A stretch of DNA of 21,500 bases from Rhizophagus sp. LPA8_4_AMF (taxonomy: Eukaryota; Glomeromycota; Glomeromycetes; Glomerales; Glomeraceae), in NCBI GenBank assembly GCA_021464525.1, contig JADRCO010001200.1:1-21500 (forward strand), in the 5' to 3' direction. A program made the translations under genes and the position numbers. Positions 19,330-21,500 of the stretch are shown piece by piece (the first letter of the stretch is position 1; every line of letters starts with the position of its first letter). The notes below the pieces were generated by a model, which saw only the letters and a program-made list of their open reading frames with translations, was not told the DNA's origin and did no database searches.

Positions 19330-21388
19330 TTTCTTCTTAAGTTACGACTTAACTGACTCTATTTATTAAAAAAATGTTCAGTTTAATTAATTAATTTGCT
19401 GATATAAAAATAAATAGCAATTGCCAATTTCATTTTGGTACAATTTATAACAGACAAACTCTAAATTTTTTTTTGGGGAATCAAAAGCAATTATATTGTT
19501 TTTTAACACGTGCAATGACATCAACCGAATACTGTAGTCACGTTATTTAACTACGTTTCATCCACATGATTTTTTATGTGCGCAGTAAAATTTTCCTTTA
19601 CATTGATTTTAGGTTATTATTCAAAAGTATATTTTAGCGAAAAAACAAAAGGGATTATTTTTTTTTTGGGCCGTATTATTTCCGATACAAATATGTGAAT
19701 TTGATAGTTTATTTTTACATTAACATATTTTCATTTAATATTTATTTGTTATGGTGACAATTTTATCGCCGCTTTCCTCCGAGAATAAGGAAATTAAAAA
19801 ATGTGAATTAAATGAATAATTTCATAAATAAAAATATCTAATTGTTTACAAAATCCATTATAATAATATAGTCAAATATTATCGCTTTAAATTTTAAGCT
19901 ATTTTTTGATTCGTTTGAAAAGCGTGAAAATAATTACGTTCTATAGTAATTCTTCTCCTTTAGCTATTCTCAGACATTTGACAATAAATAGTTTTTATGA
20001 ATTCAAATCAAAACTTGATTTCCTATTATACTCTACAAATATACAATTAGTTTAAAAATTTGATAATGAAAAATATATAATGACTTAGGTGTAGAAGGTT
20101 ATTAATTACTGCTTATGATCGAAGAAGTCATCAATAATAATAGTATTGCACTTTCAACTAGTTTGGAAGAGAGAGAACAGAAGTTCCAATTCTTTATGAT
20201 AATTTTTCGATTTCAATATTTCTACATTCGTCAACAAATTAAATTACTTAATAAATTTTAATTGCATTGGTTTAATGATCTTACTTCTATACTACGAAAA
20301 TAAAATTTGTTTAAGGTTTTGAAATTTGGTATTTAAAATTTATCTCAATTGTTTGGATAACAAATATCTATAAAGTTGGCTTGATTTAATCGATTGTTTT
20401 TTAAATTTTTGTCAGAAACTTCTAAGTCGATTAATCGAAAGTCATAAACCATTAAAACAAATAAAATTTAATATCCATAAATTTTTAACATAAAATTTTA
20501 AAATAGAAACGAAATTTTAATGAGTAACTGGTAACTTAAAAAGCATGATTTAACTAAAATTAGAAATTCTGGCGATTTTTTATTTTTTTTTCGGCTATAT
20601 TTTTTTTAGATGAATTGATCTGCATTATAGTAATGTTGGACGAGAAATAATAATATCAAATAGAATTTTTTGATACCTATTTTCAAATTAATAAGTTAGA
20701 ATTACGTAATGCCGGTCTAAATTTAGAAAGAAATTAGGAACGAGTTCTTATTAATGAAAAACATTATGAAAAAACTGAACCTTTTTTTATTGAATTATTA
20801 TAACTTTTGGCATTTATTTTTATTAGATTAATTTATAACTCTTATTATTTTTTTAAGCATATGATATCCTGAAGATTTTGTAAAAAAATATTTTTATAAT
20901 ATTATTTGTCGTATATTGGTGAGTATAACAGGATTCTTAATTTATAATAATCATTCATTATCATTATATATATCGTCATATTTCTGAGGATAGAGAAAAT
21001 TACTATTGAATGTAATTATCCCATAGTGAAATTATTCAAATATATTAGTATAATGATTTTTGTACACCTATATATTAAGTTTTATTCGTGAAAATGTTCA
21101 ATTCATACTTTATTTGTCTACCAATTTCATTGAAGAATACGCTTTTTATAATCAAAATTTTTCAATAATTAAACTTGCATTGACATTTTTTTTTTATTAT
21201 GGTAACGTGACTACTTATTAATTGTCGCAGACCATTGCATCGGAAAAAATATGGCCCGAAAAAAATTCAATTTTTTCTATTTTTGGTTATTGGTTAAATA
21301 TTCACTTTTTAGTAACTCCATTCATAACTATTGAATAAAAAAATTTTTTCAAAAAAAATTTTTTTTAAATAAATTTCTAAAAAACCAA
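19330..21388. other. Intergenic, no supported gene
   Basis: AT-rich sequence leading to the kinase-family gene at 21389. A 48-codon plus-strand ORF at 20115-20261 (MIEEVINNNS... LEEREQKF...) is the only frame with some complexity; no domain is visible. The last ~60 bp before the ATG consist of alternating A and T runs. Confidence 0.5.
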
Positions 21389-21500
21389 ATGGAAACTAAA
21401 TTTAGCAATTTAAATATCTCAGATAAAGATACTGGTACAGTAAATACCAAAAATTGTTCATATTGTAATAAACCTTTTGCAGAAAAATTATGGTGTAATG
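21389..21500 (+). CDS. 5' end of a kinase-family gene, truncated by window edge
   Basis: An ATG at 21389 opens 37 codons running to the edge: METKFSNLNISDKDTG, then CSYCNKPFAEKLWC. The CxxC....WC pattern (a probable zinc-binding or structural cysteine motif) is the N-terminal signature I know from another branch of the Rhizophagus TKL-like kinase family, in which it precedes a CDP...EGWTSGN.DIDKFI linker and a kinase domain. The rest is outside the window, so kinase identity is inferred from this opening alone. It is on the opposite strand to copies A-C. Confidence 0.7.
   Translation, partial: METKFSNLNISDKDTGTVNTKNCSYCNKPFAEKLWCN

Noticed and set aside
20115..20261. 48-codon plus-strand ORF MIEEVINNNS...
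   Set aside because: Short, no domain, no promoter or intron context; it may be chance.

Overview
The window looks like nuclear DNA of an arbuscular mycorrhizal fungus, most likely Rhizophagus (Glomeromycotina). It is extremely A+T-rich, its genes have short (68-91 bp) GT-AG introns, and its protein family carries the phrases EWIPYDKFYNIKYI, NWTSGN..IDKFIQ and FYGITQDPETKNY, which I recognise from the greatly expanded TKL-like kinase families of that genus. The species is an inference. I see no rRNA, tRNA, CRISPR array or intact transposase gene.

Layout. 1-453: a 54-bp minisatellite, its degenerate tail and a perfect 13-bp inverted repeat. 454-2619: AT-rich, no supported gene. 2620-4675 (minus): kinase copy A, a pseudogene with five lesions. 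5313-7693 (minus): kinase copy B, nearly intact, with one frameshift. 7694-12020: upstream DNA of copy B, a 234-bp MITE with TAA target-site duplication, a second TIR element with TA flanks, and a decayed plus-strand kinase fragment. 12168-15171 (minus): kinase copy C, a complete seven-exon model of 847 codons. 15172-18280: upstream DNA homologous to that of copy B, then gene-poor sequence with one decayed ORF. 18348-18600: a long polypurine tract ending in a G-quadruplex-type motif. 18640-21388: gene-poor. 21389-21500 (plus): the first 37 codons of another kinase-family gene, cut by the window edge.

The central observation is the architecture of A, B and C. All three are tandem paralogues on the minus strand. 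Each ends in one kinase core exon (end of the N-lobe, C-lobe and tail). In front of it lie serially duplicated phase-0 exons, each encoding another kinase N-lobe front (glycine loop, beta-3 lysine, start of helix C) joined to the family's N-terminal linker. A has two N-lobe units, B three and C four. The unit next to the core keeps the most canonical glycine loop and VALK lysine in B and C; upstream units are eroded. The predicted product is therefore one probable kinase carrying a string of pseudo-N-lobes. Exon boundaries are phase 0 throughout the array and phase 1 throughout the tail, so exons can be gained, lost or skipped without changing frame.

All gene models were made by reading the sequence by eye. 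Splice sites are inferred from GT/AG positions, frame consistency and agreement between the three paralogues.
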